Below, one piece after another: positions 56,565 through 64,000 of a stretch of DNA of 64,000 nt. Origin of the DNA: Lutibacter citreus (GTDB taxonomy: Bacteria; Bacteroidota; Bacteroidia; Flavobacteriales; Flavobacteriaceae); NCBI RefSeq assembly GCF_003260195.1, contig NZ_QEIH01000005.1:310001-374000 (forward strand), written 5' to 3'. Below the pieces are notes generated by a model, which worked only from the letters and a program-made list of their open reading frames with translations, had not been told where the DNA came from and did no database searches. Position 1 is the first letter of the stretch. Each line of letters opens with the position of its first letter. Position numbers and translations under genes: made by a program.

Positions 56565-56987
56565 TTAGTTATTATGATATGCTGAGTTGTGGGCTAATTC
56601 ATTTCCACATGCTTTGCATTTTTCAGCCGATCCAGCACCTCCTGGGCAACCATTACTACAAGTATAATGAAATACTCCTTGAGCATTCTGAATTGGTGAA
56701 GGAGCTGTTGCATTTAGGTTTTCATTTTCAATTGGTATGTTACTTTTCACTTTTAACGGACCATTTTTTAATAAATCGTTATTGTGAAAAGCTTGATTGT
56801 GCACATACGGTGTTTTGCAAGTAGGACAAATTGCTTGAACATCTCCACCGCTATTTTCACACTTATTGGCACAAATATAATGTTTTTCTTTTTTTACAAT
56901 TTTTCTAGAATTTGTTTTAGGTTTTTCCTCTTTACAAGAAATAATTAGAGTAAATACAAGCAATAAAAATATTTTAAATGTTTTCAT
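56565..56987 (-). CDS. Lipoprotein with two tandem Cys/His motifs (HNxAxHNN)
   Basis: A 140-aa lipoprotein (lipobox LIISC, C18). Two repeats of about 33 residues follow. The first has C39, C43, C54, C57, H63 and H68; the second has C110, C114, C124, C127, H133 and H138. Each ends in HNxAxHNN after a zinc-ribbon-like CxxC, so each repeat could bind a metal ion. An Asn/Pro-rich linker separates them. No family name comes to mind. It heads an operon with an unknown protein and an EF-hand protein, which suggests a metal-related periplasmic or surface role. Confidence 0.75.
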   Translation of the reverse strand: MKTFKIFLLLVFTLIISCKEEKPKTNSRKIVKKEKHYICANKCENSGGDVQAICPTCKTPYVHNQAFHNNDLLKNGPLKVKSNIPIENENLNATAPSPIQNAQGVFHYTCSNGCPGGAGSAEKCKACGNELAHNSAYHNN

Positions 56988-57103
56988 AAATTGTTGTTAT
57001 AATTTATAGGGAAAAAAAATTATGTTCAAATATAATAAATTAATTTTTTTATCTATACCAACTTTATATATTCTATAAAGTTACTTGATTATTCACTTTA
57101 AAT

Positions 57104-57136
57104 AAAAAAGCTCAAACAACTAAGTTTGAGCTTTTT
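57104..57136. terminator. lpd terminator
   Basis: AAAAAGCTCAAAC and GTTTGAGCTTTTT form a perfect hairpin around AACTAA. It ends the lpd transcript on the reverse strand. Confidence 0.9.
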
Positions 57137-57155
57137 AATGTATGTTTAATTAATT

Positions 57156-58544
57156 TTATAAGTGAATTACTTCATCATATGCGGCAGCAACAGCTTCCAT
57201 TACAGCTTCACTCATAGTTGGGTGAGGGTGAATAGTTTTTAACACTTCGTGTCCTGTAGTTTCTAATTTTCTACCTAAAACAGCCTCAGCAATCATATCA
57301 GTTACACCAGCACCAATCATATGACAACCTAACCATTCTCCGTATTTTGCATCAAAAATTACTTTAACAAAACCGTCTGGAGTTCCAGCTGCTTTTGCTT
57401 TTCCTGAAGCAGAAAAAGGAAATTTACCAACTTTAATTTCGTAACCAGCTTCAATCGCTTTGGCTTCAGTTAAACCAACACTTGCAATTTCTGGAGATGC
57501 ATAAGTACATCCAGGAACATTTCCGTAATCTATTTTTTCAGTATGTAAACCTGCAATTTTTTCTACACAAGTAATTCCTTCAGCAGAAGCAACATGTGCT
57601 AAAGCTTGTCCAGGAACAACATCACCAATTGCGTAATAACCAGGTATGTTAGTTTGGTAATAATTGTTTACTAATATTTTATCTCTATCAACAACAATTC
57701 CAACATCTTCTAATCCAATGTTTTCAATGTTAGATTTTATTCCAACTGCAGATAAAAGGATATCTGCTTCTAAAATTTCTTCTCCTTTTTTTGTTTTTAC
57801 AACAGCTTTTACGCCTTTTCCTGAAACATCAACTGATTCAACAGAAGAATTGGTCATTACTTTAATTCCAGATTTTTTTAGTGAACGTTCAAATTGTTTT
57901 GAAATATCAATATCTTCAACAGGAACAACATTTGGCATAAATTCAACAATAGTAACATCTGTTCCCATTGAATTGTAAAAATGTGCAAATTCTACACCAA
58001 TTGCACCAGAACCTACAACAATCATTTTCTTTGGTTGTTTTGGTAAATTCATTGCTTGGCGATATCCAATAACTTTTTTACCATCTTGTGGTAAATTAGG
58101 TAATTCACGTGAACGAGCACCTGTAGCAATAATAATATTGTTGGCACTATATTCAGTTACTTTTCCATCAGCATCAGTAACATCAACTTTTTTACCATTT
58201 TTAATTTTTCCAAAACCGTCAATAATATCAATTTTGTTCTTTTTCATTAGGAATTGAACTCCTTTGCTCATTCCTTCAGCAACACCACGACTACGTTTAA
58301 TAATAGCTTCAAAGTCTTTATCAATAGCTTCTGCTTTTAAACCATACTCATCAACATGTTTTAAATAATCATAAACTTGAGCACTTTTTAATAAAGCTTT
58401 TGTAGGTATACATCCCCAGTTAAGACAAATTCCTCCTAAATGCTCTTTTTCTACTACTCCAACTTTAAATCCAAGTTGAGATGCTCTAATTGCAGTAACA
58501 TATCCTCCAGGACCACTTCCAATTATTAAAATATCGTATTTCAT
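57156..58544 (-). CDS. lpdA: Dihydrolipoyl dehydrogenase
   Basis: A 462-aa E3 subunit shared by the 2-oxoacid dehydrogenases and the glycine cleavage system. The FAD-binding IIGSGPGGYVTAIRA motif, the redox disulfide C40/C45 in GGICLNWGCIPTKA, the NAD domain (VVGSGAIGVEFAHFY), and the C-terminal HPHPTMSEA with the catalytic His-Glu are all present. The other complex subunits are not in the window. Confidence 0.96.
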   Translation of the reverse strand: MKYDILIIGSGPGGYVTAIRASQLGFKVGVVEKEHLGGICLNWGCIPTKALLKSAQVYDYLKHVDEYGLKAEAIDKDFEAIIKRSRGVAEGMSKGVQFLMKKNKIDIIDGFGKIKNGKKVDVTDADGKVTEYSANNIIIATGARSRELPNLPQDGKKVIGYRQAMNLPKQPKKMIVVGSGAIGVEFAHFYNSMGTDVTIVEFMPNVVPVEDIDISKQFERSLKKSGIKVMTNSSVESVDVSGKGVKAVVKTKKGEEILEADILLSAVGIKSNIENIGLEDVGIVVDRDKILVNNYYQTNIPGYYAIGDVVPGQALAHVASAEGITCVEKIAGLHTEKIDYGNVPGCTYASPEIASVGLTEAKAIEAGYEIKVGKFPFSASGKAKAAGTPDGFVKVIFDAKYGEWLGCHMIGAGVTDMIAEAVLGRKLETTGHEVLKTIHPHPTMSEAVMEAVAAAYDEVIHL

Positions 58545-58678
58545 GTTTTAAATTTTATTTTTTATAAATAATTGCTGATTTAATACAGCAAATTTAATTA
58601 TTTTTTGCGTGAATTAGTTTGAATATATCTCAATTCTTTGACTGTTAAATTTTTAATTCTTTAAAATTTTCACAAATC

Positions 58679-60454
58679 CTACATTCTTTCAGGTACATCA
58701 ATACCTAATAGACGAAAAGTTGTTTTAATAATTACAGAAACTTTTGAAGAGATTTGAGTTCTAAATATTTTTTCATTTTCATTTTCACATCCTAAAATAG
58801 GAACTGTTTGGTAAAATGAATTATATGTTTTTACTAATTCATAAGAGTAATTTGCAATAAGTGCAGGACTATGATTTTGAGCTGCATTTTGAATTACTTC
58901 AGGAAACAATTGTATTTGTTTTATTAATTCCTTTTCTTTTTCGTGTAAAGAGAATTGATCAGAATTTAATGTAATGCTATAATCAAAATTAGCTTTTCTT
59001 AAAATAGACTGTATTCTTGCATATGTATATTGTATAAAAGGACCAGTGTTTCCAGCAAAATCTACAGATTCTTCAGGATTGAATAAAATTCGTTTTTTAG
59101 GATCTACTTTTAAAATGTAATATTTTAAAGCACCTAAGCCAATTGTATTGTAAAGTTTTTCTTTTTCTTCGTTAGAATAACCTTCTAATTTTCCTAGTTC
59201 TTGTGAAATATCACGTGCGGTATTTGTCATTTCAACCATTAAATCATCAGCATCTACAACAGTTCCTTCTCTCGATTTCATTTTACCGCTTGGTAAATCT
59301 ACCATTCCGTAAGATAAGTGATATAAGTTTTTAGCCCAATCAAAACCAAGTTTTTCTAATATTAAAAATAGAACTTTAAAGTGGTAATCTTGCTCATTAC
59401 CAACAGTATATACTAGTTCTTGTAATTCAAAATCTTTAAAACGTTCAATTGCAGTACCAATATCTTGCGTCATATAAACGGCAGTTCCATCTGAACGTAA
59501 AACAATTTTCTCATCCAATCCTTCATCGGTAAGATCTATCCATACAGAGCCATCTTCTTTTTTATAAAAGATGCCTTTTTCTAAACCAGTTGCAACAACA
59601 TCTTTACCTAATAAATAGGTGTTACTTTCAAAATAGTTTTTATCAAAATCTACGCCTAAGTTTTTATAAGTTATATCAAACCCATCATAAACCCATTGGT
59701 TCATTGTTTTCCATAAAGAAACAACTTCATCATCTCCAGATTCCCATTTTCTTAACATGGCTTGAGCTTCTAATAAAATTGGAGCTTCTTTTTTAGCTTC
59801 TTCTTCTGTTTTTCCTTCTGAAATAAGTTGAGTAATTTCTTTTTTATATTCTTGATCGAATTTCACATAATAATTACCAACTAATTTATCTCCTTTTAGT
59901 CCGGTACTTTCAGGAGTTTCTCCATTTCCAAAACGAGACCAAGCCAACATACTTTTACAAATATGAATACCACGATCATTAATAATTTGAGTTTTGTATA
60001 CTTTTTTACCTGAAGCTTTAATAATTTCAGCTACAGAATAACCTAATAAATTATTTCTAATATGGCCTAGGTGCAAAGGTTTATTAGTGTTGGGTGAAGA
60101 ATATTCAACCATTACGGCTTTATCATTTTCATTTGGTGAAATAATTCCAAAATCTTTTTGATTATTTATTGAATTAAAGTCATTAATAAAATAAGAATCA
60201 GAAATAACTAGATTTAAAAAGCCTTTTACAACGTTAAAATCGGCAATTTCTTCAACATTTTCTTTTAAATATTCTCCAATCTGAGTTCCAATCTGTACTG
60301 GATTTCCTTTTACATATCTCAAGAATGCAAAAACTACTATGGTAATGTCTCCTTCAAAATCTTTTTTAGTTGCTTGAAATTCAACAGATTCAATGTCGGT
60401 TTTAAAAATTTCTTTAAAAGCTTTTTTAACCGCTATTTCTAAATTGGTTTGCAT
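58679..60454 (-). CDS. argS: Arginine--tRNA ligase
   Basis: A 591-aa class I synthetase. An N-terminal Add-1 domain precedes the HIGH-type motif HLGHIRNN in SSPNTNKPLHLGHIRNN, a KMSK-like KMKSREG (GKMKSREGTVV), and the C-terminal DALR anticodon-binding domain ending in LLGIDVPERM. It is monocistronic, 54 nt from the beta-lactamase-like gene in the same direction. Confidence 0.96.
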   Translation of the reverse strand: MQTNLEIAVKKAFKEIFKTDIESVEFQATKKDFEGDITIVVFAFLRYVKGNPVQIGTQIGEYLKENVEEIADFNVVKGFLNLVISDSYFINDFNSINNQKDFGIISPNENDKAVMVEYSSPNTNKPLHLGHIRNNLLGYSVAEIIKASGKKVYKTQIINDRGIHICKSMLAWSRFGNGETPESTGLKGDKLVGNYYVKFDQEYKKEITQLISEGKTEEEAKKEAPILLEAQAMLRKWESGDDEVVSLWKTMNQWVYDGFDITYKNLGVDFDKNYFESNTYLLGKDVVATGLEKGIFYKKEDGSVWIDLTDEGLDEKIVLRSDGTAVYMTQDIGTAIERFKDFELQELVYTVGNEQDYHFKVLFLILEKLGFDWAKNLYHLSYGMVDLPSGKMKSREGTVVDADDLMVEMTNTARDISQELGKLEGYSNEEKEKLYNTIGLGALKYYILKVDPKKRILFNPEESVDFAGNTGPFIQYTYARIQSILRKANFDYSITLNSDQFSLHEKEKELIKQIQLFPEVIQNAAQNHSPALIANYSYELVKTYNSFYQTVPILGCENENEKIFRTQISSKVSVIIKTTFRLLGIDVPERM

Positions 60455-60507
60455 ATTTTTTCGCTAAATTATTTCGAAGTGCAAAAATACTAAATTCAAT
60501 ATTATTT

Positions 60508-62031
60508 TCACTGCTTTATAAACTCAAATTCTGAGAAGTCAAAATCTGGATTGGGAACATGAATATGAAGTTTAGATACTAAACCATTTTTATTTAAATC
60601 AAACCATAATTTACCTTGAGGTAAAGAAGTTAAGTTTTTGTCAAATCTAAATGTAAATATATTGTTATTCCAATGGTATAAATCTGCATTATAAATTGGA
60701 GTTTTATCCATTGAAAAATGAAGTTGATTATTTTTAATACTTACTGAAACCGTACCGTATATTTTGTCTTTAAAAATTCCTGTATAATTTTCTAATTTTA
60801 AATGATTTGGGTTTAATTTACCTCTTAATTTATTATTTTTGATCAACTTTATGTTTTGAATACTATCTTGTTTCTTTTTAAAAGTATAGTAATCTGCCGA
60901 CCAATCTTTTCCTTCCAAATTATTGGTTAACAAAACATCTAATATTTTATTTTTTAAAATACCAGCTAGCCAGTTTAAGTTATTAGTTAAAATAACTACA
61001 CCTATTCCTTGTTCTGGTAAATAAAAAGTCTTAGAAATCATACCATCATATCCACCTCCATGAGAAACTACTTTAGCACCATAATAATCTTGTATGTACC
61101 AACCTAATCCATAAGATTTGAAATGTACATTCTCATTTTTACTAGGGAAAGGTATATTTATATGAGGAGTTGTAATTGTTTCAAAACTATTTTCAGAAAA
61201 ATATTCTTTATCATTTAATTTTCCTTTATTAATATTTAATTGAAGCCATTTTGAAAAATCATTTACTGAAGAAATAAGTGCGCCTGCAGGAGCAATATTA
61301 TCCCAATTAAGCCATTTTAACTCATTATTTTTTCCATTTTCATAATAATAAGGTGTAGCAATATTATCAGTTTTATTAAGTTGGTTAGTACTTGTTAGCG
61401 TTCTATCCATTTGTAATGGATTTAAAAATGATTTTTGAATATAAGTTGACCAATCTTCTCCTGTAACTTTTTCAATTATCTGTCCAGCAGCTAAAAATGC
61501 TATGTTTGAGTATCCAAAAGTGGTTCTAAATTCTGTTTTGGGAGTTAAATATTGTTGTGAATTAATAATTTCTTCTGGGGTTTTTGTTGTACCAAACCAT
61601 AATAAATCACCACTAAAAGTCGGTAATCCACTTCTGTGGCACAATAAGTCTTCAATAGTAAAATGATTGGTTACATAATCATTATACATTTTAAAATAGG
61701 GTAGGTAATCAATAACTTTATCGGTCCATTTAAGCCTGCCTTGTTCAACTAATTTAGCAATTGAAGTAGCTGTAAATGCTTTTGAATTAGAAGCTAAAGC
61801 AAATAAAGTGTTTTCATCTACTTTTAGTTTTTTTTCAATATTTGCAAACCCATAACCCTTGCTAAAAACAATAGAATCTTTGTTAACAATTGCAATTGCC
61901 ATTCCTGGAATATTCCATTCTTGTAAAGATTTATTAAAATAAGAATCTAAATGTTTTAATTGCTGAGCATTTTGACCAAAACTAATTGATGTAAATAAAA
62001 ATAGACCAATTAGAATTTTGATAAGTTCCAT
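60508..62031 (-). CDS. Secreted serine hydrolase of the beta-lactamase (class C)/penicillin-binding family
   Basis: A 507-aa protein with a signal peptide (1-~19). The beta-lactamase fold carries S81-x-x-K84 (ASNSKAF), Y174-S-N176 (GYSNIAF) and SHGGG (KTG-like box). A C-terminal lipocalin-like or DUF3471-type domain (~390-505) follows. Proteins of this layout are usually peptidases or esterases (EstB/AmpH/D-aminopeptidase type) rather than antibiotic resistance enzymes, so resistance should not be inferred from this gene. Confidence 0.85.
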   Translation of the reverse strand: MELIKILIGLFLFTSISFGQNAQQLKHLDSYFNKSLQEWNIPGMAIAIVNKDSIVFSKGYGFANIEKKLKVDENTLFALASNSKAFTATSIAKLVEQGRLKWTDKVIDYLPYFKMYNDYVTNHFTIEDLLCHRSGLPTFSGDLLWFGTTKTPEEIINSQQYLTPKTEFRTTFGYSNIAFLAAGQIIEKVTGEDWSTYIQKSFLNPLQMDRTLTSTNQLNKTDNIATPYYYENGKNNELKWLNWDNIAPAGALISSVNDFSKWLQLNINKGKLNDKEYFSENSFETITTPHINIPFPSKNENVHFKSYGLGWYIQDYYGAKVVSHGGGYDGMISKTFYLPEQGIGVVILTNNLNWLAGILKNKILDVLLTNNLEGKDWSADYYTFKKKQDSIQNIKLIKNNKLRGKLNPNHLKLENYTGIFKDKIYGTVSVSIKNNQLHFSMDKTPIYNADLYHWNNNIFTFRFDKNLTSLPQGKLWFDLNKNGLVSKLHIHVPNPDFDFSEFEFIKQ

Positions 62032-62091
62032 ATTAATTTTTTTACGAATTTAATAATAATTAAACATTACGCATAAAATAATTAACATTTA

Positions 62092-62099
62092 TATATTTG
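62092..62099 (+). promoter_or_regulatory. -7 element 3 nt before the YkgJ start codon (leaderless transcript)
   Basis: TATATTTG fits TAnnTTTG exactly. The ATG at 62103 is at or next to the predicted transcription start, so the mRNA is probably leaderless. Confidence 0.5.
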
Positions 62100-62102
62100 C
62101 AT

Positions 62103-62600
62103 ATGGAAAAATTTCTAAAAGAATTACCAGAATTAGCTGAAGAAAAATTAATTGAAAATAAAAAATACTTTCAAAAATTAAAGAAAAGGACTCCAAAAAA
62201 ATTGGATCTTATAATGAAAGAATTACATGATAAAGAATTTAAAAAAACAGATTGTTTAACATGTGGTAATTGTTGCAAGACAACTAGTCCAATTTTTACG
62301 GATAAGGATATTGAACGAATTGCTAAACACTTAAAAATGAAGGTTGTTAAATTTATAGCTCAATTTTTAGAGCGAGATGCAGATGATTTTTACATTTTAA
62401 AATCGGCACCTTGTACATTTTTTGATTCAAATGATAACACTTGTTTTATTTATGACGTGAGACCAAAAGCTTGTAAAGAATATCCTCATACAAATAGAAA
62501 AAAGTTTATTCAAATTACAGATTTAACCATTACAAACGCAAGTATATGCCCTGCTACATTTAATATAATTGAGGCTTTAAAAGAAAAATTACCTTTATAA
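62103..62600 (+). CDS. YkgJ-family cysteine cluster protein
   Basis: A 165-aa protein with the cluster C51-x2-C54-x2-C57-C58 (DCLTCGNCCK), followed by SAPCTFF and NTCFIYDVRPKACKEYP, the zinc- or iron-cluster-like pattern of the YkgJ/CxxCxxCC family. The function is unknown. The ATG at 62103 gives MEKFLKELPELAEEKL; the TTG at 62097 lies inside the -7 element and cannot be the start. Confidence 0.88.
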   Translation: MEKFLKELPELAEEKLIENKKYFQKLKKRTPKKLDLIMKELHDKEFKKTDCLTCGNCCKTTSPIFTDKDIERIAKHLKMKVVKFIAQFLERDADDFYILKSAPCTFFDSNDNTCFIYDVRPKACKEYPHTNRKKFIQITDLTITNASICPATFNIIEALKEKLPL

Positions 62601-62667
62601 TTATTTTTATAAAAGGTAATAATAATAGTTGTACTTTCGATATAGAAAAAATATAGATAATTATACT

Positions 62668-64000
62668 ATGAGTAAATCATTAATTTCTACAAAGGCAAAC
62701 TTTGGTACTTTGCCGGTGTTTTTAACAGCTATTTCAACTATTTTGGGGGCTGTAATGTTTTTACGGTTTGGTTTTTCTGTTGGGTCTGTTGGGTTTTTAG
62801 GTACGCTAGCCATTATTTTTATAGGTCATTTAGTTACTATACCAACAGCTTTAGCATTGGCTGAAATTGCTACCAATCAGAAGGTTGAAGGAGGAGGGGA
62901 ATATTTTATTATTTCTCGTTCTTTTGGTATTAATATTGGAGCAGCAATTGGTATTACATTGTATTTATCGCAAGCTATTAGTGTTGCTTTTTATGTAATT
63001 GCATTTGGAGAAGCTTTTGAAGCAATAAAACCTTGGGTAGCTGAAACTTTTGGTTACGAATTATACGATAATCGTTTATTTACAATTCCTGCATTATTAC
63101 TATTAATATGGTTAATGGTTACTAAAGGTGCTGATTTAGGTATGAAAGCCTTATATATTGTTGTTGCTATTTTAGCTATTTCATTAGTATTATTCTTTTT
63201 TGGATCAACTTCATATTCTGAAGTTTTTGACTCAAGTCTTTTATTTAAAAAGGCAGCTTCAAATAAAGATTTCTTTTATGTTTTTGCCATTATATTTCCT
63301 GCATTTACGGGAATGACAGCTGGTGTGGGATTGTCTGGGGATTTAAAAGACCCTAAAAAATCTATTCCATATGGAACATTGTCTGCTACTATTATAGGAA
63401 TGGTTATTTATGTTTTTATTGCCTTGAAATTAATTTCATCTGCAAGTCCAGAAGATCTAGTGAACGACCAATTAATTATGAGTAAAATAGCACTTTGGGG
63501 ACCAATAATTCCTATTGGGTTGGCTGCTGCAACAATATCATCAGCTTTAGGGTCTTTAATGGTTGCGCCAAGAACTTTACAAGCTATTGGTGGAGATGGT
63601 GTTTTTCCAAATAGTAAATTAAATTATTGGTTATCAAGAAGTACTTCAAAAAATAATGAACCTAGAAATGCAACTATTTTAACTAGTTTTATCGCCTTAT
63701 TTTTTGTTTTAATGGGAGATGTAAATGCGGTAGCAGAAATAATTTCAATGTTTTTTATGGTTACCTATGGTTCTTTATGTTTAATATCTTTTATGCAACA
63801 TTTTGCTGCGGATCCATCCTATAGACCTTCATTTAAATCAAAATGGTATTTTTCATTATTGGGAGCCGTTATGTGTGTGTTTTTAATGTTTAAAATTAAT
63901 ACAACGTATGCTTTTTCAGCCCTTATTTTAATGACATTAATTTACTTTTATATAACTATAAAAAGTAATACAGAAAAAGGAATGGCTACTATTTTTCAAA
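62668..64000 (+). CDS. APC-superfamily transporter, cation-chloride cotransporter (SLC12)-like (N-terminal part)
   Basis: An open frame of 444 codons from the ATG at 62668 (MSKSLISTKANFGTLPVFLTA), running off the window. About eleven hydrophobic helices are visible. The unwound-helix motif near the start is ISTILGAVMFLRFG, then KVEGGGEYFIISRSFG. FTGMTAGVGLSGDLKDPKKS and ALGSLMVAPRTLQAI are typical of the cation-chloride cotransporter branch (TGIMAGANMSGDLKDP-like in animal NKCC/KCC) rather than of amino acid permeases. The C-terminal regulatory domain, if any, is outside the window, so ion specificity is unknown. Confidence 0.85.
   Translation, partial: MSKSLISTKANFGTLPVFLTAISTILGAVMFLRFGFSVGSVGFLGTLAIIFIGHLVTIPTALALAEIATNQKVEGGGEYFIISRSFGINIGAAIGITLYLSQAISVAFYVIAFGEAFEAIKPWVAETFGYELYDNRLFTIPALLLLIWLMVTKGADLGMKALYIVVAILAISLVLFFFGSTSYSEVFDSSLLFKKAASNKDFFYVFAIIFPAFTGMTAGVGLSGDLKDPKKSIPYGTLSATIIGMVIYVFIALKLISSASPEDLVNDQLIMSKIALWGPIIPIGLAAATISSALGSLMVAPRTLQAIGGDGVFPNSKLNYWLSRSTSKNNEPRNATILTSFIALFFVLMGDVNAVAEIISMFFMVTYGSLCLISFMQHFAADPSYRPSFKSKWYFSLLGAVMCVFLMFKINTTYAFSALILMTLIYFYITIKSNTEKGMATIFQ

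Noticed and set aside
60508-62031. Antibiotic-resistance beta-lactamase
   Set aside because: The domain layout with a C-terminal extra domain fits secreted peptidases/esterases; nothing in the context supports resistance.

Overview
This window looks like chromosomal DNA of a marine flavobacterium (Bacteroidetes, Flavobacteriaceae; a Lutibacter/Polaribacter/Wenyingzhuangia-like organism is plausible, but the genus is inference). The DNA is very AT-rich. Promoters carry the Bacteroidetes -7 element TAnnTTTG and genes lack Shine-Dalgarno sequences. Two secreted giants end in type IX secretion (T9SS) sorting domains, and lipoproteins carry acidic residues after the lipobox. BshC (bacillithiol), a single-chain PurL and a complete his operon fit the same group.

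Layout. 1-3132: a truncated PfkB sugar kinase diverging from an AraC regulator, then a long-chain acyl-CoA ligase. 3133-7824: an anaerobic pyruvate formate-lyase operon (pflB-pflA-focA) with a CRP/FNR-type site about 41 nt upstream of its predicted start point; pflA has no ordinary start codon. 7861-9063: ThrE-type exporter. 9460-12804: a T9SS-secreted PL6 alginate lyase behind a double palindromic operator. 12823-16476: purL. 16839-24866: hisGDCBHAF-IE, led by a histidine-rich leader peptide (HHRHH) and a classical attenuator, and interrupted by intergenic repeat elements. 24920-30738: a small polysaccharide locus with a GH82-like beta-helix protein, two tandem GH29-like paralogues and a carbohydrate-binding-like lipoprotein, without SusC/SusD. 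30969-46656: DUF2461, lipoate ligase, a secreted endonuclease I with FN3 repeats, an RsmB-type rRNA methyltransferase, recG, an SPFH/zinc-ribbon pair, pheT and pyrD. 46653-52395: a GNAT enzyme, an HMG-CoA-lyase-like enzyme, then a porin / FMN-binding protein / four-helix membrane protein cluster behind a second CRP/FNR-type site, and a 5'-nucleotidase-like lipoprotein. 52464-64000: guaB, bshC, a small metal-binding operon (EF-hand and Cys/His lipoprotein), lpd, argS, a serine beta-lactamase-family enzyme, a YkgJ protein and a truncated cation-chloride-cotransporter-like permease.

How it fits together. Core metabolism (purine, histidine, pyrimidine, aminoacyl-tRNA synthesis) is interleaved with seaweed-polysaccharide enzymes and with genes for life at low oxygen (PFL, formate channel, a possible extracytosolic flavin electron-transfer cluster). 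Two families of dispersed intergenic repeats recur at least ten times. One copy sits inside the loop of the pheT terminator.

The strongest candidates for something new are the histidine attenuator, the porin/FMN-binding/4-TM cluster, the GH29 paralogue and GH82-like protein with altered active-site residues, and the EF-hand/HNxAxHNN operon. No tRNA, rRNA, CRISPR array, transposase or phage gene was seen.
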